Source: an uncultured Bacteroidaceae bacterium
GTDB taxonomy: Bacteria > Bacteroidota > Bacteroidia > Bacteroidales > Bacteroidaceae
Length of the DNA stretch: 48,831 nucleotides
NCBI GenBank assembly: GCA_905233465.1
Contig: CAJOEI010000013.1
Coordinates: 37,571 to 86,401 of the forward strand
Direction: 5' to 3'
The translations under genes and the position numbers were made by a program. Under the pieces are notes generated by a model, which made no database searches, was not told where the DNA came from, and worked only from the letters and a program-made list of their open reading frames with translations. This document shows, piece by piece, positions 42,256-48,831 of this stretch (the stretch's first letter is position 1; each line of letters opens with the position of its first letter).

Positions 42256-42444
42256 CTATTTGTGTCTGTTGGCGCGCTTGCGTCTTATGTCGGCCTTCTT
42301 CATTGCCGATGCCGAGCCGTGGGCACCGGTGACATAGCCTTTTTTCTTGGCCTTGGTGCGCACGCGTCCTTCGTCGGCGGGCTTGCTTTTGGGAGCCTTG
42401 CGGAATGTCAGGCCCGACTGTATAGCCAGTTCCAGTGTGTCCAT
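42256..42444 (-). CDS. Possible small basic protein downstream of AICAR transformylase
   Basis: 62 residues, start ATG at 42444, 15 bp after the preceding stop on the same strand. Very basic (KAPKSKPADEGRVRTKAKKK and ADIRRKRANRHK). No known motif. Position suggests translation from the same mRNA as the upstream gene; the alternative is chance open frame in non-coding DNA. The surrounding 326-bp gap otherwise holds only repeats. Confidence 0.45.
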   Translation of the reverse strand: MDTLELAIQSGLTFRKAPKSKPADEGRVRTKAKKKGYVTGAHGSASAMKKADIRRKRANRHK

Positions 42445-42459
42445 GCTGCTGAGGGTCGA

Positions 42460-43644
42460 TTAATGGTGGAACAGTCTGATGCCCGTGAAGGCCATTGCGA
42501 TGCCGTAGCGGTCGCAGGTCTGGATGACATGGTCGTCGCGCACGCTGCCTCCTGCCTGAGCCACATAGCGCACGCCGCTGCGGTGAGCACGCTCGATGTT
42601 GTCGCCAAAGGGGAAGAAGGCATCGGAACCCAGACACACGTCGGTGAGCTGAGCGAGCCACTGAGCCTTCTGCTCGCGGGTGAGCACAGCTGGCTGCTCG
42701 GTGAAGAACTGCTGCCAGCGGCCGTCGGCCAGCACGTCGTCGTGGTCATCGCTGATATAGATGTCGATGGTGTTGTCGCGGTCGGCGCGCCGTATGCCGG
42801 GCACAAAGGGCAGGGCCATCACCTGGGGATGCTGGCGCAGCCACCATATATCGGCCTTCTGCCCTGCCAGACGTGTGCAATGGATGCGGCTCTGCTGTCC
42901 GGCACCGATGCCTATGGCCTGACCGTCCTTGGCATAGCAGACGCTGTTGCTCTGGGTGTATTTCAGTGTGATGAGAGCTATCATTAGGTCGCGCCGCGCC
43001 CAGTCGGGGAAGTCCTTGGCTGCTGTGGGCACGTTGTCGAAGAGCGCGGGGTCGTCGAGGCGCACCTCGTTGCGTCCTTGCTCGAAGGTGATGCCGAACA
43101 CCTGCTTACGCTCGATGGGCGCGGGGCGGTAGGCGGTGTCTATCTGCAGGACGTTGTATGTGCCGTTGCGCTTGGCACGCAGTATCTCCAGCGCATCGTC
43201 GTCGTAGGCGGGCGCTATGACTCCGTCGCTCACCTCGCGTTTGATGAGCAGTGCCGTGGCGCGGTCGCAGGTGTCGCTCAGCGCAATGAAGTCGCCGTAG
43301 CTGCTCATGCGGTCGGCACCGCGTGCGCGGGCATAGGCCGTGGCGATGGGTGTGAGCTCAAAGTCGACGTCGTCCACCCAGTAGATCTTGCGCAGCGTCT
43401 CGCTCATGGGCAGTCCCACGGCAGCGCCGGCAGGCGACACGTGCTTGAAGCTGGCTGCGGCAGGCAGCCCTGTGGCGGCACGCAGTTCGCTGACCAGCTG
43501 CCAGGCGTTCAGCGCGTCAAGGAAGTTGATATATCCGGGGCGGCCGCTCAGCACGCTGATGGGCAGCTCACTGCCGTCGGCCATGAAGATGCGCGACGGC
43601 TTCTGGTTGGGGTTGCAACCGTATTTCAGTTCAAGTTCGGACAT
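42460..43644 (-). CDS. Stand-alone AICAR transformylase (PurH formyltransferase domain only)
   Basis: 394 residues. It matches the C-terminal AICAR formyltransferase part of PurH: KYGCNPNQKPS, GRPGYINFLDALNAWQLV, ASFKHVSPAGAAVG, KYTQSNSVCYAKDGQAIGIGAGQQSRIHC, SDAFFPFGDNIERA and VAQAGGSVRDDHVI. The IMP cyclohydrolase half is absent and there is no room for it upstream. It adds the formyl group to AICAR in purine synthesis. Such short forms are known in Bacteroidetes beside a full-length PurH encoded elsewhere. The promoter is unclear; a 9-bp direct-repeat tract begins 10 bp upstream of the start. Confidence 0.9.
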   Translation of the reverse strand: MSELELKYGCNPNQKPSRIFMADGSELPISVLSGRPGYINFLDALNAWQLVSELRAATGLPAAASFKHVSPAGAAVGLPMSETLRKIYWVDDVDFELTPIATAYARARGADRMSSYGDFIALSDTCDRATALLIKREVSDGVIAPAYDDDALEILRAKRNGTYNVLQIDTAYRPAPIERKQVFGITFEQGRNEVRLDDPALFDNVPTAAKDFPDWARRDLMIALITLKYTQSNSVCYAKDGQAIGIGAGQQSRIHCTRLAGQKADIWWLRQHPQVMALPFVPGIRRADRDNTIDIYISDDHDDVLADGRWQQFFTEQPAVLTREQKAQWLAQLTDVCLGSDAFFPFGDNIERAHRSGVRYVAQAGGSVRDDHVIQTCDRYGIAMAFTGIRLFHH

Positions 43645-43653
43645 TGTTGGGGA

Positions 43654-43712
43654 GTTAAAGAAGTTAAGAAGTTAAAGAAGTTAAGAAGTTAAAGAAGTTA
43701 AAGAAGTTAAGG
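43654..43712. repeat. Direct repeat of GTTAAAGAA / GTTAAGAA
   Basis: Seven units of 8 or 9 bp (gttaaagaa at 43654, 43671, 43688 and 43697; gttaagaa at 43663 and 43680; gttaagg at 43706). It lies immediately upstream of the AICAR transformylase start and supplies the TAA stop of the fragment upstream. Unit number could vary by slippage. Confidence 0.9.
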
Positions 43713-43860
43713 TGTCGTCACCGTTTCCGGCCTACCGATATTCACGTTGGTGTTGCCTGTGACGGCAGCCTTGTTGCCGCCGCCGAAGACGTTGCCGCGG
43801 ATGTCGACGCCCCTGACGGTGAGACCCGTTCGGGGATTTGCCCTTATTTGAGGTATAAGC
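43707..43860 (-). pseudogene. Fragment of a large Prevotella-type surface protein (GGGN repeat)
   Basis: The minus-strand frame reads RTGLTVRGVDIRGNVFGGGN then KAAVTGNTNVNIGRPE. The motif VFGGGN..VTGNTNV.IG recurs in very large secreted Prevotella proteins. Only about 45 residues are present, without start or signal peptide, directly joined to the truncated regulator in a different frame. It is a remnant or an assembly junction. Confidence 0.6.
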
Positions 43861-44442
43861 GTAATAGAAAACCAAAACACCTGCCAGGAGTAGTAGACTT
43901 TGCCACACTTCTTTGTATTCCAAGTCTGCATAGTTCTCACGCAGCCATCGGCTATACTGCATCAACGAGCGAATAGTATATATGATAAAGACAACGATGA
44001 TGACCATCTGATAATAGTACATATATACCTTTGCCTCAGGACTATGCACCATCAAACCGTAAATAGCCATCCCAATGATAGGAATGTGGGCAACGAAGAA
44101 AGGCCACAACTTCCGCTTCCTGTCTTGCAACATTCTCAGCAGAACAGCCATGATAAGCGGAACAAGGGTTATAAAATCGAGGGTGATGGTTATAATATCA
44201 CGTGTCAGCCTGTCGTCTTTCAGCCACACTATTCCAAACAACACCCACCACAGATGACTTGCTGCCACAGCCGCGAAAAATGCGGCCGTCCAACGGCGCA
44301 ATCCTCTCGATAGTACGACATGAGGTGCAAATATACTTCTGACAGCCATCAGCATATAGCAGCACGAGGTCAGCGCCAACATTGCTGCCCCACCGTAGAG
44401 CATCAGGAAAAACGGGTCCGAAAGACCATATTGTTCATACAT
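43732..44442 (-). pseudogene. Truncated membrane-bound regulator (7TM sensor part only)
   Basis: From the ATG at 44442 (MYEQYGLSDPFFLMLYGG; an in-frame ATG at 44466 lies inside the -7 box). About 195 residues give six or seven transmembrane helices, with WTAAFFAAVAASHLWWVLFG, MLQDRKRKLWPFFVAHIPI and YSRWLRENYADLEYKEVWQS. This matches the N-terminal sensor of Prevotella regulators that end in an AraC-type DNA-binding domain. Here the sequence breaks after VLVFYYAYTSNKG near 43850 and continues out of frame into surface-protein DNA (ending RRQQGCRHRQHQREYR). The HTH domain is missing, so the product, if made, could not bind DNA in the usual way. Confidence 0.7.
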
Positions 44443-44463
44443 AACGCAAAAAATATTTGCCCG

Positions 44464-44471
44464 CAAAGATA
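44464..44471 (-). promoter_or_regulatory. -7 box for the truncated regulator
   Basis: CAAAGATA (TATCTTTG on the minus strand), a perfect match, 21 bp before the ATG at 44442. Confidence 0.6.
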
Positions 44472-44533
44472 GTCTTTTTAATCAAATACCAGCAGAAGAA
44501 CATAAATCAAAGAGGATTTTTTGTATAATTCAT

Positions 44534-44598
44534 CACCATTTTTGTAAAAAAACCGCACCGTTTTTGTAAATTTTTCCACCGATTTTGTAAATTTTTCC
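44534..44598 (-). repeat. Three direct repeats of 21-22 bp upstream of the regulator gene
   Basis: Units start caccatttttgt (44534), caccgtttttgt (44556) and caccgattttgt (44577), each followed by an A/T tract. On the minus strand the unit reads acaaaaacggtg with an AT spacer. They lie 63 bp upstream of the -7 box of the truncated regulator, a plausible operator array. The stretch 44599-44682 is pyrimidine-rich with nothing recognised. Confidence 0.85.
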
Positions 44599-44682
44599 TG
44601 TCCGACGCAGACTTCACCCCCGGCAGTCTGGCACCATCTTTACCCCCCCTCCCTCGCTCGGCCCGAAGGGACGCTTTCCCCA

Positions 44683-44865
44683 GCATGTTTGCACTACAAC
44701 ATCCACAAGTTAGGACCAAAACATCCGGAGGTTGGCGGAAAATGATCCTGGAAGATTTACATGAAAGCCCCGGATGTTAAAGTGTAAACCCCCTGGATCA
44801 TCAACCGCTAACCCCCGGGCCTTTTACCGCTAAAACGTTAAAAAATGTAACAGGTTGATTTACAA
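44683..44865 (-). repeat. Dispersed repeat family A, copy 3 (inverted)
   Basis: Reverse complement of copy 2 at 19153-19344, including the extra flank (agcggtaaaaggcc and aacctgttacat on the minus strand). Substitutions are scattered and both ends keep recognisable boundaries, so the copies have diverged. It lies in a gene-free stretch of about 1.1 kb (44443-45532). Confidence 0.9.
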
Positions 44866-44924
44866 GACTCTCCCTCACCATCCTTTTAAGGGATGGAGTG
44901 GTTACCAATTGGGTTAGCAAAGAA

Positions 44925-45113
44925 CAGCCCCGTAGGGGTGAGATAAGGGTAGCCAGCCATTTCAATGGCTGGTATGATGTGCCAAAAGGAATGCGTGCCT
45001 TTAGGTACGCGACACCAAATCCATATCGCGTACCTACGGCACGCTATTCTATATACACCACAATACCAGCCATTAAAATGGCTGGCTACCATTATCTGAT
45101 GCCCACGGCATCG
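44925..45113 (-). repeat. Composite hairpin repeat family B, copy 3 (inverted)
   Basis: It starts cagccccgtaggggtg, contains tagccagccatttcaatggc and ccagccattaaaatggctgg, the central gcctttaggtacgcgac with atcgcgtacctacggcacgc, and ends gatgcccacggcatc. Modules and order are those of copy 2 in reverse. Confidence 0.9.
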
Positions 45114-45150
45114 TCTACGGTGGCTTACAATTAATTCTTCCAACAGGTTT

Positions 45151-45245
45151 GTGAATTATGAATTGTGCATTGTGCATTATGAATTGTGCATTATGAATTA
45201 TGAATTATGAATTGTGCATTGTGCATTGTGTATTATGAATTGTGA
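45151..45245. repeat. AT-rich direct repeats of TGAATTA and TGCATTG units
   Basis: About 95 bp made of irregularly alternating gaattatga, gaattgtgca and ttgtgcat units of 7-10 bp. Low-complexity DNA likely to vary by slippage. The following 45246-45431 shows only a weak inverted repeat (gcctaca at 45248 with tgtaggc at 45297). Confidence 0.85.
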
Positions 45246-45431
45246 TTGCCTACATGGTTATATCCTTCACATCCACAACGTGTTAGATGGTGTTTGTGTA
45301 GGCATGTAGGTTGATTTCGGGAAAATCATATTAGAATGCGCGCACGCGCGAAAGAATACATCAAATGCAAAAAAAAGGTTAAATAATATGTGTATTTGAG
45401 CTTTTTGGTAACATAATTCGTAAAGAACCTG

Positions 45432-45439
45432 TACCTTTG
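45432..45439 (+). promoter_or_regulatory. -7 box for the fimbrial locus (TACCTTTG)
   Basis: A perfect TAnnTTTG match with tttttgg about 25 bp upstream; about 90-nt leader to the DUF3575-type gene. Confidence 0.65.
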
Positions 45440-45532
45440 CACACTTTTTAATAATACGCACTCGGGCGCTGCGCACGCACGCACGAGAGAGAAGCGTAGA
45501 CAATTTCAAGATAACAAGAGTACATAACATTC

Positions 45533-47084
45533 ATGGGTAACAAGGTTGACATAATGCTGACACGCTGCCTCTCAATGGGCAGGATGGGTCGTTGGTTGAC
45601 GGCCGTCGTTGTCGCTATACTGTTACCCGTTATTACATGGGCCGAGCCCGTGGCAGAACCCACACAGCCCTCGGCAGCCGACACAGCTTTCTGGAACCGC
45701 TACACCTACGTCCGCTTCGTGGAAGACGGACAGCTGCCCGACACCCTCACCGACGAGGAGTTTCTTGACATGGCTGCCAGGATCATCTTCCCTACGAACC
45801 GCCACGACCTGCCACAGGACGACGCCACACTGCGTCAGCTCACACACGACGTCATACCCGCCATGAACCGCGACAGCCTGCAGCTGCTGCGCATGATTTT
45901 CCGTGGCGGGGCGTCGCCCGAGGGCCCGCACGACAACAACGCACGTCTGGCTGCCGCACGCGCACAGGCGCTTTACGACTACGTATGCAGCCAGATGGCA
46001 CAGCCTGCGGCCGACAGCCTCGCCGCCGTGCGCATCGAAGCCGAGGACTACGCGCTGCTCTGCTTGATGATGGAGCGCGCCGCCGACCCAGACTACAAAC
46101 TCGTGCGCGACATCTGCCAGAAATATGTCAACCAGCCACGCTACGGACGTCTGAAGCAGGAGCTGCAGCGCGCCAACGGCGGCCGCCTATGGCAGAGGCT
46201 GCTGAGCGACTACTTCCCGCAGCTGCGCGCAGCACGCATCATACTCTACATCCGCAAGGCGGCACAGCCCGCACAGGCTGACGACATCACAGAGACAACG
46301 ACGGCCATCGGCAACGGAGAAGATGCACTATCGCCCATCGACACTACGGCAGCCGAGGTGCCGCTCTACATCCCGCGCCGCGAACTGCTCGCCATCAAGA
46401 CCAACCTACTCATGTACGGCATCTACATGCCTGGCGGCTACAACCGCTGGTGCTCGATACCCAACGTGGCAATAGAATACTTCCCGCCCGCTGCACGGAC
46501 ACTTCACCTACGGCTTCTCGTTCGACATGCCCTGGTGGCAGGACTACGACGCTCACAAGTACTTCCAGCTGCGCAACTACCAGTTCGAGGCACGCTACTA
46601 CTTCCGCTCCGGCGACATCGACAACCGTCCTCTCGGCGAGGGAGCGGCATTCCGCGGTGCTTACCTGCAGGGCTACGTCCACACGGGACGCTTCGGCATC
46701 TGCTTCGACGCCGACCACGGCTGGGTGGGTGAAGGCGGCGGTGCAGGCATCGGTGCGGGCTATGTGCTGCAGCTCTCACGTCCCTCGCAGCGCGGCAAGT
46801 CGGCCGCCTACGGCCACTGGCGGCTGGAGTTCGGTCTGCAGGCCGGATTCTTCCGTTGCCGCTTCGACCACTACCAGTACGAGAACCTCATCAACCCTGA
46901 CTACCACGACAACCTATACTATTATAGGTGGAAAGGCAAACCCGCCGACTTCCGCAAGAGGCAGTACCGCTATACATGGCTCGGCCCGACACGCATCGGC
47001 GTAACGCTCACCTACGATATACTTTATCGTCGCAACACAAAAAACGGCGTCAGCTTCCGTAACAAAGAATCCGTAAATCAATGA
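45533..47084 (+). pseudogene. DUF3575-type fimbrium-associated protein, frameshifted
   Basis: Signal peptide region GRWLTAVVVAILLPVITWA, a middle region with an OmpA-like segment (IFRGGASPEGPHDNNARLAA ARA), and LLAIKTNLLMYGIY, the start of the DUF3575 domain. After NVAIEYFP, near 46485-46495, the frame breaks in a cccgcccgc run; the other frame continues with GHFTYGFSFDMPWWQDYD and YYFRSGDIDNRPLGEGAAFRG to the stop at 47082-47084. One base removed from that run would restore about 515 residues. DUF3575 proteins accompany Mfa/Fim-type fimbriae of Bacteroidales. Cause: real mutation or an indel error in a GC run. Confidence 0.8.
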
Positions 47085-48367
47085 GAGCACTACATACCAT
47101 AATCCGCAAAGCCCTGCCCTCCTCCATCGCCGGAAGGAGCCGCGCCACGCGTGGGCTATGGAATGGTATGCTCTTCACTGTCATCTTCTCGCTGTCAGCC
47201 TTCTTCTCATGCATGCCGGAGCCGCCGCTCCACCTCTATGACGCGGTAGACTCCGACTTCAGGCTTCCCGTCATCGACCTCGACCTACAAGTTTACTGGG
47301 ACTATGAGCTCGCCTTCGGCATAGACTACGACTGGCGCGCTGAGTGGTACTACGGATGGGACAACGAGGACCGCCGCGTATGGGGCGAGATAGGCTACAC
47401 CGAGCCCACCACATTCAACATCCGCCGCTACTACACCGGCGATGTGCCCTACGCACCACATACCTCAGTGCTGCGTAACACCATCGAAGGCACACACTTC
47501 CAGGGACGATTCGACTGGGGCTTCTGGGATATCCTCGTATGGAACCAGATCTACACCCTCAACGGCGTGCACAGCCTCATCTTCGACGAAGAGACAACGC
47601 TGGACAGCGTCACGGCATACACCAACCAGAGTATGAACGTCGCACGCTACAATGCCCCGCGCTACACGCATTCCTTCTGGAGTCCTGAACCCCTCTTCGC
47701 AGCCTACGACCAGGCCATCGACATCAACACCGACCTCAAGGACTTCACCTTCGATGAGGAACGCCAGGTCTACACGCGCACACTCAACATGCTGCTCGAA
47801 CCGATAACGTACATCTACCTCACACAGGTCATCATACATCACAACTACGGCCGCGTGGTGTCCACCGACGGCAACGCCAACCTCTCGGGTATGGCACGAA
47901 GCACTAACCTCAACACCGGCCGTGCAGGCGAGGAACCCATCACCGTCTACTACAACACACGACTCAAGAACGACGTACCATACTATGGTCCCGACGGGGC
48001 CAAGTGGTCGACGGGTCTCGGCGAGACCAACGGACCGGCACCTGCAATGACAGAGGTGGTGGATGTCGTGGGCGGACGCCTGCTGACCTTCGGCATGTGC
48101 AGCCAGCGCCCCAACCGCATCAGCCGTGCCGAGCATGTCACAGACGAACACCGCCACTACCTGGATGTCAACATGCAGTTCAACAACGGTATGGACAGCA
48201 CCCTCGTCTTCGACGTCACAGACCAGGTACGCAGACGCTACAAGGGCGGCGTTATCACCGTGGAACTCGACATGGACACCGTGCCCCTGCCCAACCGCCG
48301 AGGCGGTAGCGGCTTCAATGCCGTGGTGGTAGAACCCGACTCACTCACATACGAGATTGATATGTAA
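47081..48367 (+). CDS. DUF5119 family lipoprotein of a fimbrial locus
   Basis: 428 residues; the start overlaps the previous stop (ATGA). After an N-terminal hydrophobic segment comes a lipobox-like FFSC near residue 45, then PEPPLHLYDAVD, DYDWRAEWYYGWDNEDRRVWG, TFNIRRYYTGD, GVHSLIFDEE and a second half with YLTQVIIHHNYGRVVS and FDVTDQVRRRYKGGVITVELD, the layout of DUF5119. These proteins occur beside fimbrillin genes and probably help anchor or assemble fimbriae at the outer membrane. The long 40-residue N-terminal lead before the hydrophobic core suggests the true start may be the ATG encoding MLFTVIF at about residue 30. Confidence 0.8.
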   Translation: MRALHTIIRKALPSSIAGRSRATRGLWNGMLFTVIFSLSAFFSCMPEPPLHLYDAVDSDFRLPVIDLDLQVYWDYELAFGIDYDWRAEWYYGWDNEDRRVWGEIGYTEPTTFNIRRYYTGDVPYAPHTSVLRNTIEGTHFQGRFDWGFWDILVWNQIYTLNGVHSLIFDEETTLDSVTAYTNQSMNVARYNAPRYTHSFWSPEPLFAAYDQAIDINTDLKDFTFDEERQVYTRTLNMLLEPITYIYLTQVIIHHNYGRVVSTDGNANLSGMARSTNLNTGRAGEEPITVYYNTRLKNDVPYYGPDGAKWSTGLGETNGPAPAMTEVVDVVGGRLLTFGMCSQRPNRISRAEHVTDEHRHYLDVNMQFNNGMDSTLVFDVTDQVRRRYKGGVITVELDMDTVPLPNRRGGSGFNAVVVEPDSLTYEIDM

Positions 48368-48387
48368 AAACGAAAAAGTATAACAAT

Positions 48388-48561
48388 ATGGAAACGACAA
48401 CAAAGGATGTTACCAAAAAGGCGACAAGAAGGAGGAGAAAACTCACTCCTAATGAGAATGGGGTCAGGAAATCGTCCATTGTTCCACAAAACAAATACAT
48501 GGAAGCAGCCTTGAAACACCAGGGTTCTTTCATCGTTTATGATCCACATTTCATGTTATGA
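48388..48561 (+). CDS. Small antitoxin-like protein
   Basis: 57 residues (METTTKDVTKKATRRRRKL ... YMEAALKHQGSFIVYDPHF), basic N-terminus. Its stop overlaps the start of a PIN-domain fragment (ATGA), the arrangement of type II toxin-antitoxin operons with the antitoxin first. It matches the small antitoxins that precede PIN toxins in Bacteroidales in size and context; family assignment is inferred. Confidence 0.6.
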   Translation: METTTKDVTKKATRRRRKLTPNENGVRKSSIVPQNKYMEAALKHQGSFIVYDPHFML

Positions 48562-48641
48562 CACGCTATCTGCTTGACACAAACATCTTTATCTATTGGG
48601 CAACAGACGTTGACTCGCTTAGCGATGATATCAAGAAATAA
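48558..48641 (+). pseudogene. Truncated PIN-domain (VapC-like) toxin
   Basis: 27 residues: MTRYLLDTNIFIYWATDVD, then SLSDDIKK and a stop. YLLDTNIF is the start of PIN ribonuclease domains, with the first catalytic Asp. The remaining 100 or so residues are gone, so no active toxin can be made. After it, 48642-48751 is A-rich leader with no recognised feature. Confidence 0.7.
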
Positions 48642-48751
48642 CAACCAAAAACAGTAATAAAAACAGAAACATCAAACAAAACCCCAATCACAAAACTGAA
48701 AAGAAAACAAACAATTAACTATTTTATTAACCAAACCCTTTTTTAACAATT

Positions 48752-48831
48752 ATGAAAACAAAATTTTTATTTCTCGCAGCTCTCGCAGGCATGACCCTCG
48801 TCAGCTGCACCAGCGAAGAGTACTTGGGTGA
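48752..48831 (+). CDS. Fimbrillin-like lipoprotein, 5' end only
   Basis: 26 residues to the window edge: MKTKFLFLAALAGMTLVSC then TSEEYLG. A lipoprotein signal with lipobox LVSC and the acidic tail that follows are typical of Mfa1/FimA-type major fimbrillins of Prevotella and Porphyromonas. The context (DUF3575, DUF5119 upstream) supports it. The leader is AT-rich with no Shine-Dalgarno. The rest lies outside the window. Confidence 0.6.
   Translation, partial: MKTKFLFLAALAGMTLVSCTSEEYLG

Noticed and set aside
42241..42987. Plus-strand open frame of 248 codons
   Set aside because: Antisense shadow of the AICAR transformylase gene.
45248..45310. Invertible promoter for the fimbrial locus (gcctaca / tgtaggc)
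   Set aside because: The arms are only 7 bp, do not flank the promoter at 45432, and no recombinase gene is nearby.

Overview
The window reads as a chromosomal contig of a Bacteroidales bacterium, most probably Prevotella or a close relative. The evidence is the Bacteroidetes -7 promoter box (TAnnTTTG) in front of many genes, the near absence of Shine-Dalgarno sequences, the short primary sigma factor, and families largely confined to this phylum: DUF5103, DUF1460, DUF4831, DUF5119, a 7TM-type regulator and a Mfa/Fim-type fimbrial locus. No tRNA, rRNA, CRISPR array, prophage or complete insertion sequence was seen.
Layout. 1-4.8 kb: the 3' end of a GH31 glycosidase, a broken DUF5103 gene, a DUF1460 amidase-like protein with mtgA, and an OmpA-type lipoprotein. 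4.9-9.0 kb: proS with two overlapping AmpG-like MFS transporters. 9.0-12.2 kb: a minus-strand operon that starts with the primary sigma factor and runs through a secreted protein into an HPr-kinase-like / S26-peptidase-like / PqqD-like cassette. 12.3-15.1 kb: a DegP protease, the RNase P RNA gene and a small HAD-like protein. 15.2-23.3 kb: two giant paralogous secreted proteins, each with its own promoter and near-identical terminator. 23.5-28.2 kb: exopolysaccharide export (Wza-like lipoprotein, Wzc-like tyrosine kinase) and rmlA. 28.3-31.4 kb: a conserved hypothetical, a coiled-coil protein, zapA and rny. 31.5-36.8 kb: a glycosyltransferase and an L-rhamnose operon (rhaA, MFS permease, rhaD). 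36.9-42.1 kb: hpt-adk-DUF4831 divergent from nnr-obgE. 42.2-44.5 kb: a stand-alone AICAR transformylase, a surface-protein fragment and a truncated membrane regulator. 45.5 kb to the end: a fimbrial locus (DUF3575, DUF5119, fimbrillin start) containing the remnant of a toxin-antitoxin pair.
The gene content is ordinary; the intergenic DNA is not. It carries at least two multi-copy dispersed elements (family A at 793, 19153 and 44683; family B at 34886, 36521 and 44925), a GC-rich inverted-repeat family that has entered the coding sequence of the rhamnose-operon transporter in frame, two short arrays of palindromic hexamers at constant 9- or 10-bp spacing (CCTAGG, CTATAG) beside the polysaccharide genes, and several direct-repeat arrays of about 21-22 bp. 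Repeats repeatedly supply or abut stop codons. Broken genes (DUF5103, DUF3575, the 7TM regulator, the toxin) may be real decay or assembly errors; for DUF5103 a chimeric assembly is a serious possibility. The best candidates for something undescribed are the repeat families and the sigma-factor-linked kinase/peptidase/PqqD cassette, which has no visible precursor peptide or radical SAM partner.
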